Source: CAZOSF01 sp964582415 (lineage in GTDB: Bacteria; Bacteroidota; Bacteroidia; Flavobacteriales; Flavobacteriaceae). Taken from it: a stretch of DNA of 22,447 nt. The translations under genes were made by a program, and so were the position numbers. Positions 7,801-13,747 of the stretch are shown piece by piece. The stretch covers positions 1 to 22,447 of the forward strand of contig CAZOSF010000040.1 in the NCBI GenBank assembly GCA_964582415.1. Reading direction: 5' to 3'. The number at the start of each line of letters is the position of its first letter. Position 1 is the first letter of the stretch. The notes under the pieces are model-generated. The model saw only the letters and a list, made by a program, of their open reading frames with translations. It did not search any database and was not told the DNA's origin.

Positions 7801-9192
7801 GATATTGTGCTTTTTTGAAAATTCAATCAATACGGCATTCACCCTGCGTTCATCTTCCTGTCCGTGCCGCATAATTTCTATGTAGAGGTCTTCCCCAAAA
7901 GTTTCCTTCCACCACAAGAGGGCTTCCTCTGCTTGGGATTCACCAATATTTAAAATCTTGGAGGGCACTTCTCCATAGAGATTCCCCGTAAGTACAATGA
8001 TATCACTCCTGTAGGTTTCGATAACCTTTTTATCGATCCGTGGCACATAATAGAATCCGTCCGTGTAGGCGATAGAAGCCATTTTGGCAAGGTTATGATA
8101 CCCATTCTTGTTCTTGGCAATCATTACTACCTGGTAACCGTTGTCCTTGTGGGTTTTATCAGTATGATTTTCACAAACGAAAAACTCACATCCAATAATG
8201 GCTTTCATTTTCTTGTGGGACTCTTCTTCGGGTAACCCAGCATTGTATGCATTCACCGCCTGCAAAAAGTGGAAGGCTCCCATCATATTACCAGTATCGG
8301 TAATCGCTACGGCAGGCATACCATATTTGGCGGCTGCATTTACGAGGTCTCGGGTTGAGGAAGTGGATTGTAAAATCGAAAACTGGGAATGGTTGTGTAA
8401 ATGTGCAAAAGGAGCTTCTTCTAAGGTGGCTAGGTTATCGGCAATTTCTTCCTTGCTGAGATCCTTGGTACTTGCTTTCGGTTGAGCTGCCGCCCGCAAT
8501 TTTTCTGAAGCCTTGTGCAGGTTGATATGCTCAAGGCCCAGTAGTTGGATGGGTTCAGGGTTCTCTTTGGCAAAAACGTCGAAATAATCTGGAGACACAT
8601 CCAGTTCTTCCGCAGTAAAAATTTGTCGCCGCACCAATTCAAGGAAGCATCGAGACGTCGCTTCCACGTCGGCCGTTGCATTGTGGGCTTCCACGAAGGG
8701 CTCATCGAATAAGAACTCGTGAAGTTCGGTCAGTGTGGGCAATTTGAACTTGCCTCCCCTTCCCCCTGGAATCTGACAAAGTTGAGCCGTTACCTCGGTA
8801 CAAGTGTCTAGAACAGGTAACGATTCCATGGGATTATCGATTCCCAATCGATAAAACTCACACCCCATAATATTGAGGTCGAAATCCAGGTTTTGTCCCA
8901 CCAAAAATTTCGCCTTTCCTATCACTTCCATAAAAAGTTCGGCAACTTCTGATAGTGGCTTCCCTTCCTCCTTGGCTAGCTGGGTAGAAATACCGTGAAT
9001 TCGTTCACTGTCGTACGGAATATCAAAACCATCGGGCTGCACCAAGTAATCGCCGTGTTCCAATACATTCCCCATCGCATCGTGCAACTGCCAAGCAATC
9101 TGCACACATCTAGGCCAGTTGTCGGTGTCGCTAATGGGGGCATTGTAACGCTTCGGTAAGCCCGTAGTCTCGGTGTCGAATACTAAATACAT
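4846..9192 (-). CDS. dnaE: DNA polymerase III alpha subunit with N-terminal proofreading exonuclease
   Basis: The 1448-residue protein is the replicative polymerase. Residues 1-190 are a DEDDh 3'-5' exonuclease like DnaQ, with D6 and E8 in F-D-T-E-T-T-G, D105, and H170/D175 in H-N-A-T-A-D. A PHP domain follows (about 262-500). It keeps H264/H266/H268 and H483-D484, but the usual T-D-H-G-N is T-D-T-G-N (T300) and the usual N-D-x-H-Y is N-N-T-Y-Y (N471, Y473), so it is probably not an active metal phosphoesterase. The polymerase core has P-D-I-D-I-D-F (D679/D681/D683) and D847. A clamp-binding Q-V-S-L-F lies at 1207-1211, then an OB domain at about 1280-1345. Proofreading is therefore most likely carried in cis by the fused exonuclease. 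The gene is monocistronic. The stop codon directly abuts the convergent gene. Confidence 0.97.
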   Translation of the reverse strand: MYLVFDTETTGLPKRYNAPISDTDNWPRCVQIAWQLHDAMGNVLEHGDYLVQPDGFDIPYDSERIHGISTQLAKEEGKPLSEVAELFMEVIGKAKFLVGQNLDFDLNIMGCEFYRLGIDNPMESLPVLDTCTEVTAQLCQIPGGRGGKFKLPTLTELHEFLFDEPFVEAHNATADVEATSRCFLELVRRQIFTAEELDVSPDYFDVFAKENPEPIQLLGLEHINLHKASEKLRAAAQPKASTKDLSKEEIADNLATLEEAPFAHLHNHSQFSILQSTSSTRDLVNAAAKYGMPAVAITDTGNMMGAFHFLQAVNAYNAGLPEEESHKKMKAIIGCEFFVCENHTDKTHKDNGYQVVMIAKNKNGYHNLAKMASIAYTDGFYYVPRIDKKVIETYRSDIIVLTGNLYGEVPSKILNIGESQAEEALLWWKETFGEDLYIEIMRHGQEDERRVNAVLIEFSKKHNIKLVACNNTYYIDKEDANAHDILLCVKDGEKQSTPIGRGRGYRYGLPNQEYYFKSQEEMKELFKDLPEAISTISEVIGKIEAFSLHRDVLLPNFAIPKEFLNIEDADGGKRGENAYLKHLTYEGAKRRYKEVTPEIQERLDFELEVIANTGYPGYFLIVQDFIAEARKMGVSVGPGRGSAAGSAVAYCLGITNIDPIEYDLLFERFLNPDRISMPDIDIDFDDEGRGKVMEYVINKYGANQVAQIITYGTMAAKSSIRDTARVLDLPLNDADRIAKLIPNMTKLGKIFDIPEQELRSRFRGDDIPKINELLNLSEGDDLEAQTIKQARVLEGSVRNTGIHACGVIITPDDITNFVPVATAKDSELYVTQFDNSVVESAGLLKMDFLGLKTLTLIKDTVKLVKHIHGVKLDPDTFPLDDTKTYELFQKGETVGIFQYESPGMQKHMKDLKPTVFADLIAMNALYRPGPMEYIPSFIRRKHGEEEITYDLPEMEEYLKETYGITVYQEQVMLLSQKLANFTKGEADVLRKAMGKKQKAVLDKMKPQFIAQAEKNGHPAEVLEKIWKDWEAFASYAFNKSHSTCYAWIAYQTAYLKAHYPAEYMAAVLSNNMNDIKQVTFFMEECRRMGLEVLGPDVNESFYKFTVNKSGAIRFGMGAVKGVGGNAVATIVENRKEGKYQGLFDLAKRVDLRAANKKAFENLIVAGGFDSFGNHRAQYMHDDGDGVMYFEKVLRTAARYQESQNSAQVSLFGESSEVQIPEPEVPPCEEWGTMKKLRQEKEVVGIYISGHPLDDFKLEMEHFCNVKLAAFHDLESLVNKEVCFGGIITDVQHRETRQGKGWATFTVEDYDDSFEFRIFNEEYLKFRHFLIPNGFIYVRALIREGWVNKEGKKGDPRLQFNHFQQLQDVLSTQAKKLTLQMSIEDLAEKRIKLLKELFKSHKGESQLHFTLYDREDEVKLNMPSRKTKVEINKELLDSLREQQVYYKLN

Positions 9193-9248
9193 CTACTTGG
9201 TTTCGGGGGTGAAAAATCGAATGTTTAAAATTATAAAAATGAGTAGGT

Positions 9249-9291
9249 CTTCCCACAGAAAGTTGTTCACAATCGATTCCATTTTTCCACA
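9249..9291. promoter_or_regulatory. Cluster of DnaA-box-like 9-mers upstream of dnaE
   Basis: Three 9-mers in the same orientation are TTTTCCACA (9283-9291, an exact match to TTWTNCACA), TTGTTCACA (9263-9271, one mismatch) and CTTCCCACA (9249-9257, weaker). They lie 57-99 bp upstream of the dnaE start codon, where the dnaE promoter should be. The arrangement suggests possible DnaA binding but could be chance in AT-rich DNA. Confidence 0.25.
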
Positions 9292-9293
9292 AC

Positions 9294-9323
9294 AAAAAAA
9301 CCGGGCACTGGCCCGGTTTTTTT
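9294..9323 (-). terminator. Rho-independent terminator of the lipoprotein gene
   Basis: A perfect 6-bp GC stem, CCGGGC (9301-9306) with GCCCGG (9311-9316) and loop ACTG, is flanked by seven A and seven T. On the minus strand it follows the stop codon of the gene at 9344-10150 by about 20 nt. It also insulates dnaE, which starts further down the same strand. Confidence 0.93.
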
Positions 9324-9343
9324 GTTGTTTAAAATAGTTTCTG

Positions 9344-10150
9344 TTAATAGGTTACATCAAAATAACCTGCGGTTACTGAATTGGAACCAGCTTGAAAACT
9401 AAATGACCCGCTTAGGATACCCGCTCCCGGATTATGAACATCTACGGTGATGGATCCACTGGAGGCCTGATTGGAAGAACCGGATTCTGTGTACGTCGCC
9501 TGAAATCCACCAGAAGGCAAATTATACGTTCCGGCAGTGACATCTCCCGGGAATTGAAGCACAATAGAACTGGAAGAAGTAGATCCCAGGATAATAATGG
9601 AATTTCCCGTGTCGGTAGCAGACACCGTTAACGGAGTAAATGGATTTCCATTCACTTCGGCGCCGATGGTTCCATCGTTCGTATTGTTGGAGCCTCCATC
9701 GTCATCATTATTTACTCCTGGAGGTACTTCGGCGAACAACCCTCGACTCACATACACCGAATCGATTCCTGGTCGCACTGCCATAAAGGCAAAGGTTCCC
9801 GTTAAAGAACCATCTGGATTGACACTATTTATGTGCACCTCTCCATTCCCTAAAGGATTGGTGGAGTAGATATTACCGTTCACATCTTCATACGTTCCAT
9901 AGTTTGAGCTACCCCCTCCCAAGATATACGTCCCTACGCCATTGGCCGAGAGTCCCAAGGAAATGGTTTTACGGGCATCGGACCCTTGAATTACGTATCC
10001 TCCACTACCATCGGTAGTAAAGAGAGCGATACTCGCTTTAAAAAATGAGCTATCTACCTCACCTTGTAAAGCGGGGGTGTTGTCTTCAATGTTTTCGCAG
10101 CTCGCTAGGGAAATGATAGCAAGAAGCAGTAGGAATACAGTTTTTTTCAT
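9344..10150 (-). CDS. Lipoprotein with two tandem beta-rich domains
   Basis: The 268-residue protein has a lipoprotein signal peptide: two lysines, a leucine-rich core, then L-A-S-C with the lipidated cysteine at C18. The acidic residues just after it (E19, E22, D23) resemble the export signals that bring Bacteroidota lipoproteins to the cell surface. Two related segments follow, about 29-140 and 163-268. Each begins with G-x-V, has a central G-T-Y and ends with G-x-L-x-G-(S/T)-F-x-F-x-A and a final G-x-F. They are joined by a D/N/G-rich linker (about 145-162). This looks like an internal duplication of one beta-sandwich-like domain. I do not recognise the family with certainty, and no catalytic motif is visible. 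It is transcribed alone, divergent from rpsP, and ends at a strong terminator. Confidence 0.8.
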   Translation of the reverse strand: MKKTVFLLLLAIISLASCENIEDNTPALQGEVDSSFFKASIALFTTDGSGGYVIQGSDARKTISLGLSANGVGTYILGGGSSNYGTYEDVNGNIYSTNPLGNGEVHINSVNPDGSLTGTFAFMAVRPGIDSVYVSRGLFAEVPPGVNNDDDGGSNNTNDGTIGAEVNGNPFTPLTVSATDTGNSIIILGSTSSSSIVLQFPGDVTAGTYNLPSGGFQATYTESGSSNQASSGSITVDVHNPGAGILSGSFSFQAGSNSVTAGYFDVTY

Positions 10151-10176
10151 AATAGATTTGGGTCTATTGATTTCAA

Positions 10177-10184
10177 CAAATATA
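10177..10184 (-). promoter_or_regulatory. Candidate -7 promoter element of the lipoprotein gene
   Basis: On the minus strand TATATTTG matches TAnnTTTG and lies 26 nt upstream of the start codon at 10150. No good -33 TTG is seen. Confidence 0.45.
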
Positions 10185-10226
10185 AAATAAACTTTTTATC
10201 TATGTGATTCTGAAGGGAAAATATAG

Positions 10227-10234
10227 TATCTTTG
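10227..10234 (+). promoter_or_regulatory. Candidate -7 promoter element of rpsP-rimM
   Basis: TATCTTTG matches TAnnTTTG exactly. Transcription would start near 10240 and give a leader of about 43 nt before the rpsP ATG. The -33 element is weak (GTG near 10204). A longer reading frame that starts at a TTG inside this element is rejected, because the bS16 protein starts at 10283. Confidence 0.55.
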
Positions 10235-10253
10235 CGCACTCAAAATTATAACC

Positions 10254-10268
10254 GGGGTCGCGTACCCC
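10254..10268 (+). promoter_or_regulatory. Hairpin in the rpsP leader
   Basis: GGGGT (10254-10258) pairs with ACCCC (10264-10268) around a 5-nt loop, in the short leader between the predicted transcription start and the rpsP ATG. It is a candidate for ribosomal-protein autoregulation or for control of start-codon access. Five base pairs alone are not proof. Confidence 0.3.
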
Positions 10269-10282
10269 AAAAATTAATTACT

Positions 10283-10882
10283 ATGCCTGTAAAAATCAGA
10301 TTGCAAAGACACGGGAAAAAAGGGAAGCCATTCTTCTGGATCGTAGCTGCCGACACCCGTGCAAAAAGAGACGGTCGATTCCTGGAAAAATTGGGAATCT
10401 ACAATCCCAACACCAACCCTGCCACCATCGACATCAACATGGATAGTTCAGTAGCTTGGCTTCAAAAAGGAGCGCAGCCTACCGATACTGCCCGTGCTAT
10501 TTTGTCGTACAAAGGGGTGTTGTTGAAAAAACACCTTTTGGAAGGGGTTCGCAAAGGAGCCTTGACCGAAGAACAAGCGGAAGAGAAATTGAACGCTTGG
10601 TTGGCTGAAAAAGGAAAAGCCATCGATTCTAAGAAATCGAACTTGGCCCAAGCCGAAGCCAAAGCCAAAAAAGATGCTCTTGAAGCGGAAAAAGCTGTAA
10701 ACGATGCTCGTATCGCTGCTGCTCAACCTGTTGAGGAAGTAGTGGAAGAAGTGGTAGAAGCTGCTGAAGAAGTAGTGGAAAACGTTGCCGAGGCTGTTGA
10801 AGAAACAGTAGCGGATGTGGCAGAAGCCGTTGAAGAAGCTGTGGAGAAAGTAACTCCTGAGGCTGCCAAAGAAGAAGAGTAA
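10283..10882 (+). CDS. rpsP: 30S ribosomal protein bS16 with long acidic C-terminal tail
   Basis: The 199-residue protein starts M-P-V-K-I-R-L-Q-R-H-G and has the complete bS16 core in its first 80 or so residues (P-F-F-W-I-V-A-A-D ... R-D-G-R-F-L-E-K-L-G-I-Y-N-P ... W-L-x-K-G-A-Q-P-T-D-T). bS16 binds 16S rRNA early in 30S assembly. Typical bacterial bS16 is about 80-90 residues; here about 100 more follow. A lysine/alanine-rich stretch (about 105-145) leads into a highly acidic V/E/A repeat (about 150-199) made of E-E-V-V-E and A-E-A-V-E-E-like words, probably a long helix or disordered tail. The start at 10283 is chosen by homology of the N-terminus. rimM follows after 7 nt. Confidence 0.95.
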   Translation: MPVKIRLQRHGKKGKPFFWIVAADTRAKRDGRFLEKLGIYNPNTNPATIDINMDSSVAWLQKGAQPTDTARAILSYKGVLLKKHLLEGVRKGALTEEQAEEKLNAWLAEKGKAIDSKKSNLAQAEAKAKKDALEAEKAVNDARIAAAQPVEEVVEEVVEAAEEVVENVAEAVEETVADVAEAVEEAVEKVTPEAAKEEE

Positions 10883-10889
10883 GACGACA

Positions 10890-11414
10890 ATGCAAAAAGA
10901 AGAGTGCTTCTTCGTTGGCAAAATCGTAAAGAAATTCAGTTTTAAGGGAGAACTCCTTGTCAAACTAGACACAGACGAACCCGAACTATTTACACAGATG
11001 GAATCAGTTTTTGTGGAAAAACACAAAAGTCTGATTCCATTTTTTATTGAAGAGATCAGTCTTCATAAGTCGGAACTCCTTCGCATCAAATTTGAGGAAG
11101 TAACCACAGAAGCCGATGCCGACGCCTTGATGGGGTGTGAACTCTACCTACCCCTTAACCTCTTACCAGAACTGAGTGGCAATAAATTCTACTATCACGA
11201 AATCATTGGCTTCACCATAACAGATGCCCATTTCGGATTTGTGGGAATCATTACTTCCGTGAACGACACCACGGCCCAACACCTATTTGTGATCGATCAC
11301 GAAGGATCTGAAGTCCTTATCCCTATCAACGACGATATCATCCAAAACGTAGATCGCAAGGCAAAAAACATTAATATCATCGCTCCGGAAGGATTGATAG
11401 ATTTGTATCTTTAA
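10890..11414 (+). CDS. rimM: Ribosome maturation factor RimM
   Basis: The 174-residue protein has the two-domain layout of RimM. The N-terminal barrel starts F-F-V-G-K-I-V-K-K-F-S-F-K-G-E and runs to about residue 90. A PRC-barrel domain follows from about 99 (F-Y-Y-H-E-I-I-G-F) to the end (P-E-G-L-I-D-L-Y). RimM binds uS19 and assists maturation of the 30S head. It lies 7 nt after rpsP, a widely conserved pairing, and shares its promoter. Length is normal. trmD and rplS, often next in other phyla, do not follow here. Confidence 0.93.
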   Translation: MQKEECFFVGKIVKKFSFKGELLVKLDTDEPELFTQMESVFVEKHKSLIPFFIEEISLHKSELLRIKFEEVTTEADADALMGCELYLPLNLLPELSGNKFYYHEIIGFTITDAHFGFVGIITSVNDTTAQHLFVIDHEGSEVLIPINDDIIQNVDRKAKNINIIAPEGLIDLYL

Positions 11415-11435
11415 TCGCTTTTTCAACAGCGAATT

Positions 11436-11978
11436 ATGAAACATTGGGTGTTGTTTTTGTGTAATTTCTTTCCTTTTATTGCGATGAGTCAAGGGTGCCA
11501 AGACTATCGTGAATATCATTTTGAGGCAAAGAGCATTGAGCCAACTCTTTTCCTTCAAGGAACCGACAGTATTTATTTCAACGAAGCCCGATATTATTGT
11601 ACCAACAGTGCTTTGTATCTAAGAAAAGCATTGTTCGACCGCTTTGGGAAATGGGATATCATGCTGGAAAGTGAATCCCCTTCCAAAACATTAATCTGGC
11701 ATAGTATTCAGCTTTTTCCAGAAATCGATCGTTTGTTTTACGTTGCAGCCTCTGGCATAGAGTCAAGGGATTTGACCTTCAATTCTATCTTGGTTTTTGA
11801 CCAAGAAGGAAATGACTTATTACAGGAAGGCTCTCTCTACCGGGAGATGTTGCTTGATTACTTTGGAAGTATGATTGAAAACCTTTACGGAACCTCTCAT
11901 AAAAAAGGATTTTACGAAACGTATTGGCCTGCTGCCGACCCCGAGCGATGGAAAAAAATTAAACGCGCTGGATATTGA
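11436..11978 (+). CDS. Small exported protein of unknown function
   Basis: The 180-residue protein begins with a hydrophobic signal peptide (M-K-H-W-V-L-F-L-C ... A-M-S-Q-G, cleavage probably near 18-19). The mature part is rich in aromatic and acidic residues (Y-F-N-E-A-R-Y-Y-C near 45-53, P-E-I-D-R-L-F-Y-V near 93-101). I do not recognise a family or an active-site motif. It starts 21 nt after rimM, and its TGA is one base before the ATG of the methyltransferase, so it is probably cotranscribed with both. The reading frame uses the same codon style as its neighbours and the N-terminus is a plausible signal sequence, so I consider it a real gene. Confidence 0.75.
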   Translation: MKHWVLFLCNFFPFIAMSQGCQDYREYHFEAKSIEPTLFLQGTDSIYFNEARYYCTNSALYLRKALFDRFGKWDIMLESESPSKTLIWHSIQLFPEIDRLFYVAASGIESRDLTFNSILVFDQEGNDLLQEGSLYREMLLDYFGSMIENLYGTSHKKGFYETYWPAADPERWKKIKRAGY

Positions 11979-11979
11979 C

Positions 11980-12693
11980 ATGAATAGCCCTTTCAAATTC
12001 AAGCAATTTGAACTCCAACAGGACCGCTGTGCCATGAAAGTGGGAACCGACGGCGTATTGTTGGGCGCGTGGGTAAACCTTTCCAACCAACCTGAAAGTA
12101 TTTTGGATGTGGGAGCTGGAACGGGTATCCTCGCCTTGATGCTAGCTCAACGTTCTTGCGCCGAACTTATCGATGCCTTGGAAATCGACGAGGAAGCCTA
12201 CGAACAATGCATTGAAAATTTTGAGGCCTCTCCCTGGGGCGACCGCCTATTTTGTTACCATGCCTCCTTTCAGGAATTCGTTTCGGAGATCGATGAATCC
12301 TACGACCTCATCATTTCGAATCCGCCCTTTTTTACCGAAACACCCAATGCCCATGGAGCTGCCCGCAACCAGGCAAGATTTTCCGATGCGCTCCCTTTCG
12401 AACATCTAATTATTGGAGCCACCCACCTATTAAATGACCAAGGCACCTTGGCGGTTATCCTTCCCTATAAGGAAGAACCTACCTTTAGCCAACTTGCCGA
12501 ATCCCATGGATTACACCCTAAAAGAATATGCCATGTTCAAGGTACACCAACGAGTCCCGTGAAAAGGGTACTCATGGAATTTTCCTTTTACAAAGCCACC
12601 CCAAAAAGCGAATCAATGGTTATCGAAACGGAACGTCATGTGTATACCGAAGAATACCGTTGTTTGGTCAAGGATTTTTACTTGAAAATGTAG
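11980..12693 (+). CDS. tRNA1(Val) (adenine-N6)-methyltransferase, TrmN6/YfiC type
   Basis: The 237-residue protein is a Rossmann-fold SAM methyltransferase. Motif I is I-L-D-V-G-A-G-T-G-I-L-A-L (41-53), an acidic residue after the second strand is in L-E-I-D (67-70), and the catalytic N-P-P-F (114-117) marks an amino-methyltransferase acting on adenine. The N-terminal F-x-F-K-Q-F-x-x-x-Q ... C-A-M-K-V-G-T-D-G-V-L-L-G-A is typical of the YfiC/TrmN6 group, which modifies A37 of tRNA-Val. A frame starting at 11875 is longer, but the family N-terminus begins at the ATG at 11980, one base after the preceding stop. The specific tRNA target is inferred from family. Confidence 0.88.
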   Translation: MNSPFKFKQFELQQDRCAMKVGTDGVLLGAWVNLSNQPESILDVGAGTGILALMLAQRSCAELIDALEIDEEAYEQCIENFEASPWGDRLFCYHASFQEFVSEIDESYDLIISNPPFFTETPNAHGAARNQARFSDALPFEHLIIGATHLLNDQGTLAVILPYKEEPTFSQLAESHGLHPKRICHVQGTPTSPVKRVLMEFSFYKATPKSESMVIETERHVYTEEYRCLVKDFYLKM

Positions 12694-12713
12694 GGGAATA
12701 ACCCGTGGATTTC

Positions 12714-12721
12714 TACCTTTG
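12714..12721 (+). promoter_or_regulatory. Candidate -7 promoter element of the acyl-CoA dehydrogenase gene
   Basis: TACCTTTG matches TAnnTTTG, 43 nt upstream of the start codon, in the 71-bp gap after the methyltransferase gene. A -33 TTG at the proper distance is not evident. Confidence 0.5.
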
Positions 12722-12764
12722 TAACCCTAAATCGTTTTCGATTTTACTTTAAAACTACGACCAC

Positions 12765-13679
12765 ATGAAACCCGATTTATTCGAAGCACCAGATTATTAT
12801 CAACTGGACGAATTACTTAGCGAAGANNNNNNNNNNNNNNNNNNNNNNNNNNNNNNNNNNNNNNNNNNNNNNNNNNNNNNNNNNNNNNNNNNNNNNNNNN
12901 NNNNNNNNNNNNNNNNNNNNNNNNNNTTCGGCAGTAACCCCGGAGGAATGGTAACGAATTTCAAAGACAAAGGAGATCATTACCTCTTAAATGGGGCCAA
13001 GATGTGGATTTCCAACGCGCCTTTCTGTGATATCGCGGTAGTTTGGGCGAAAAATGAGGAAGGTCGCATTCACGGCCTTATCGTAGAACGCGGTATGGAA
13101 GGTTTTTCTACCCCAGAAACCCACAATAAATGGTCCTTACGTGCTTCAGCGACCGGTGAATTGATTTTTACAGATGTGAAGGTCCCTAAAGAAAATCTAT
13201 TGCCCAATAAATCCGGTCTTGGAGCACCCCTAGGTTGCTTGGACTCTGCCCGTTATGGTATTGCCTGGGGAGCCATTGGCGCTGCCATGGATTGCTATGA
13301 TACGGCTTTACGCTACTCCAAAGAACGCGTGCAATTCGATCGCCCTATTGGAGGCTTTCAATTGCAACAGAAAAAACTGGCCGAGATGATTACCGAAATT
13401 ACAAAAGCCCAGCTCCTCACTTTCCGTTTGGGACAATTGAAAAACGAAGACCGAGCCACCTCTGCACAAATTTCCATGGCTAAAAGAAATAATGTGGACA
13501 TGGCCATCAACATTGCCCGTGAGGCACGACAAATGTTGGGCGGTATGGGAATCACCGGTGAATATCCAATCATGCGTCATATGATGAACTTGGAAAGTGT
13601 GATTACATATGAAGGCACCCACGACATCCATTTGCTAATAACTGGTTTGGATGTGACCGGACTGAATGCTTTCAAATAA
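12765..13679 (+). CDS. Glutaryl-CoA dehydrogenase-like acyl-CoA dehydrogenase (interrupted by assembly gap)
   Basis: Residues 1-20 and a C-terminal part of about 250 residues are visible on either side of 100 N. The C-terminal part has the flavoprotein signatures of acyl-CoA dehydrogenases: W-I-S-N-A, R-Y-G-I-A-W-G, R-x-Q-F-x-x-P-I, A-R-Q-M-L-G-G-M-G-I-x-x-E-Y and T-Y-E-G-T-H-D-I-H. The glutamate in T-Y-E-G-T corresponds to the catalytic base. R-Y-G-I-A-W-G, K-R-N-N and the E-G-T-H-D-I-H ending fit the glutaryl-CoA dehydrogenase branch (lysine/tryptophan breakdown, glutaryl-CoA to crotonyl-CoA). About 270 residues are readable, while this family is about 390, so roughly 120 residues are missing where only 33 codons of N stand. 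The gene is therefore probably intact in the organism. Confidence 0.9.
   Translation: MKPDLFEAPDYYQLDELLSEXXXXXXXXXXXXXXXXXXXXXXXXXXXXXXXXXXFGSNPGGMVTNFKDKGDHYLLNGAKMWISNAPFCDIAVVWAKNEEGRIHGLIVERGMEGFSTPETHNKWSLRASATGELIFTDVKVPKENLLPNKSGLGAPLGCLDSARYGIAWGAIGAAMDCYDTALRYSKERVQFDRPIGGFQLQQKKLAEMITEITKAQLLTFRLGQLKNEDRATSAQISMAKRNNVDMAINIAREARQMLGGMGITGEYPIMRHMMNLESVITYEGTHDIHLLITGLDVTGLNAFK
12827..12926. other. Assembly gap (100 N) inside the acyl-CoA dehydrogenase gene
   Basis: Exactly 100 N, the conventional placeholder for a gap of unknown size. Comparison with full-length family members suggests about 360-370 bp are really missing. Confidence 0.97.
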
Positions 13680-13684
13680 TCTTT

Positions 13685-13710
13685 AAGGGCCTCAATCGAG
13701 GCCTTTTTTA
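13685..13710 (+). terminator. Rho-independent terminator of the acyl-CoA dehydrogenase gene
   Basis: GGCCTC (13688-13693) pairs with GAGGCC (13698-13703) around loop AATC, followed by six T. It begins 6 nt after the TAA stop at 13677-13679. Confidence 0.92.
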
Positions 13711-13724
13711 TTTCCTATTAATTG

Positions 13725-13732
13725 TATCTTTA
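13725..13732 (+). promoter_or_regulatory. Weak -7-like element before the phosphoesterase gene
   Basis: TATCTTTA matches seven of eight positions of the TAnnTTTG form and lies 15 nt before the start codon, just after the terminator. No -33 element is visible. Confidence 0.28.
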
Positions 13733-13747
13733 GCGAAAGCATCGCAT

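Noticed and set aside
10232..10282. Longer N-terminus for bS16 from a TTG start
   Set aside because: The extra 17 residues are absent from the family, the TTG lies within the promoter element, and the conserved M-P-V-K-I-R start is at 10283.
10448..11026. A 192-codon open frame on the minus strand opposite rpsP and rimM
   Set aside because: It is rich in Ser, Phe and Leu, as expected opposite a Glu/Ala/Lys-rich coding sequence. It lies wholly across two firmly identified genes and has no recognisable motif.
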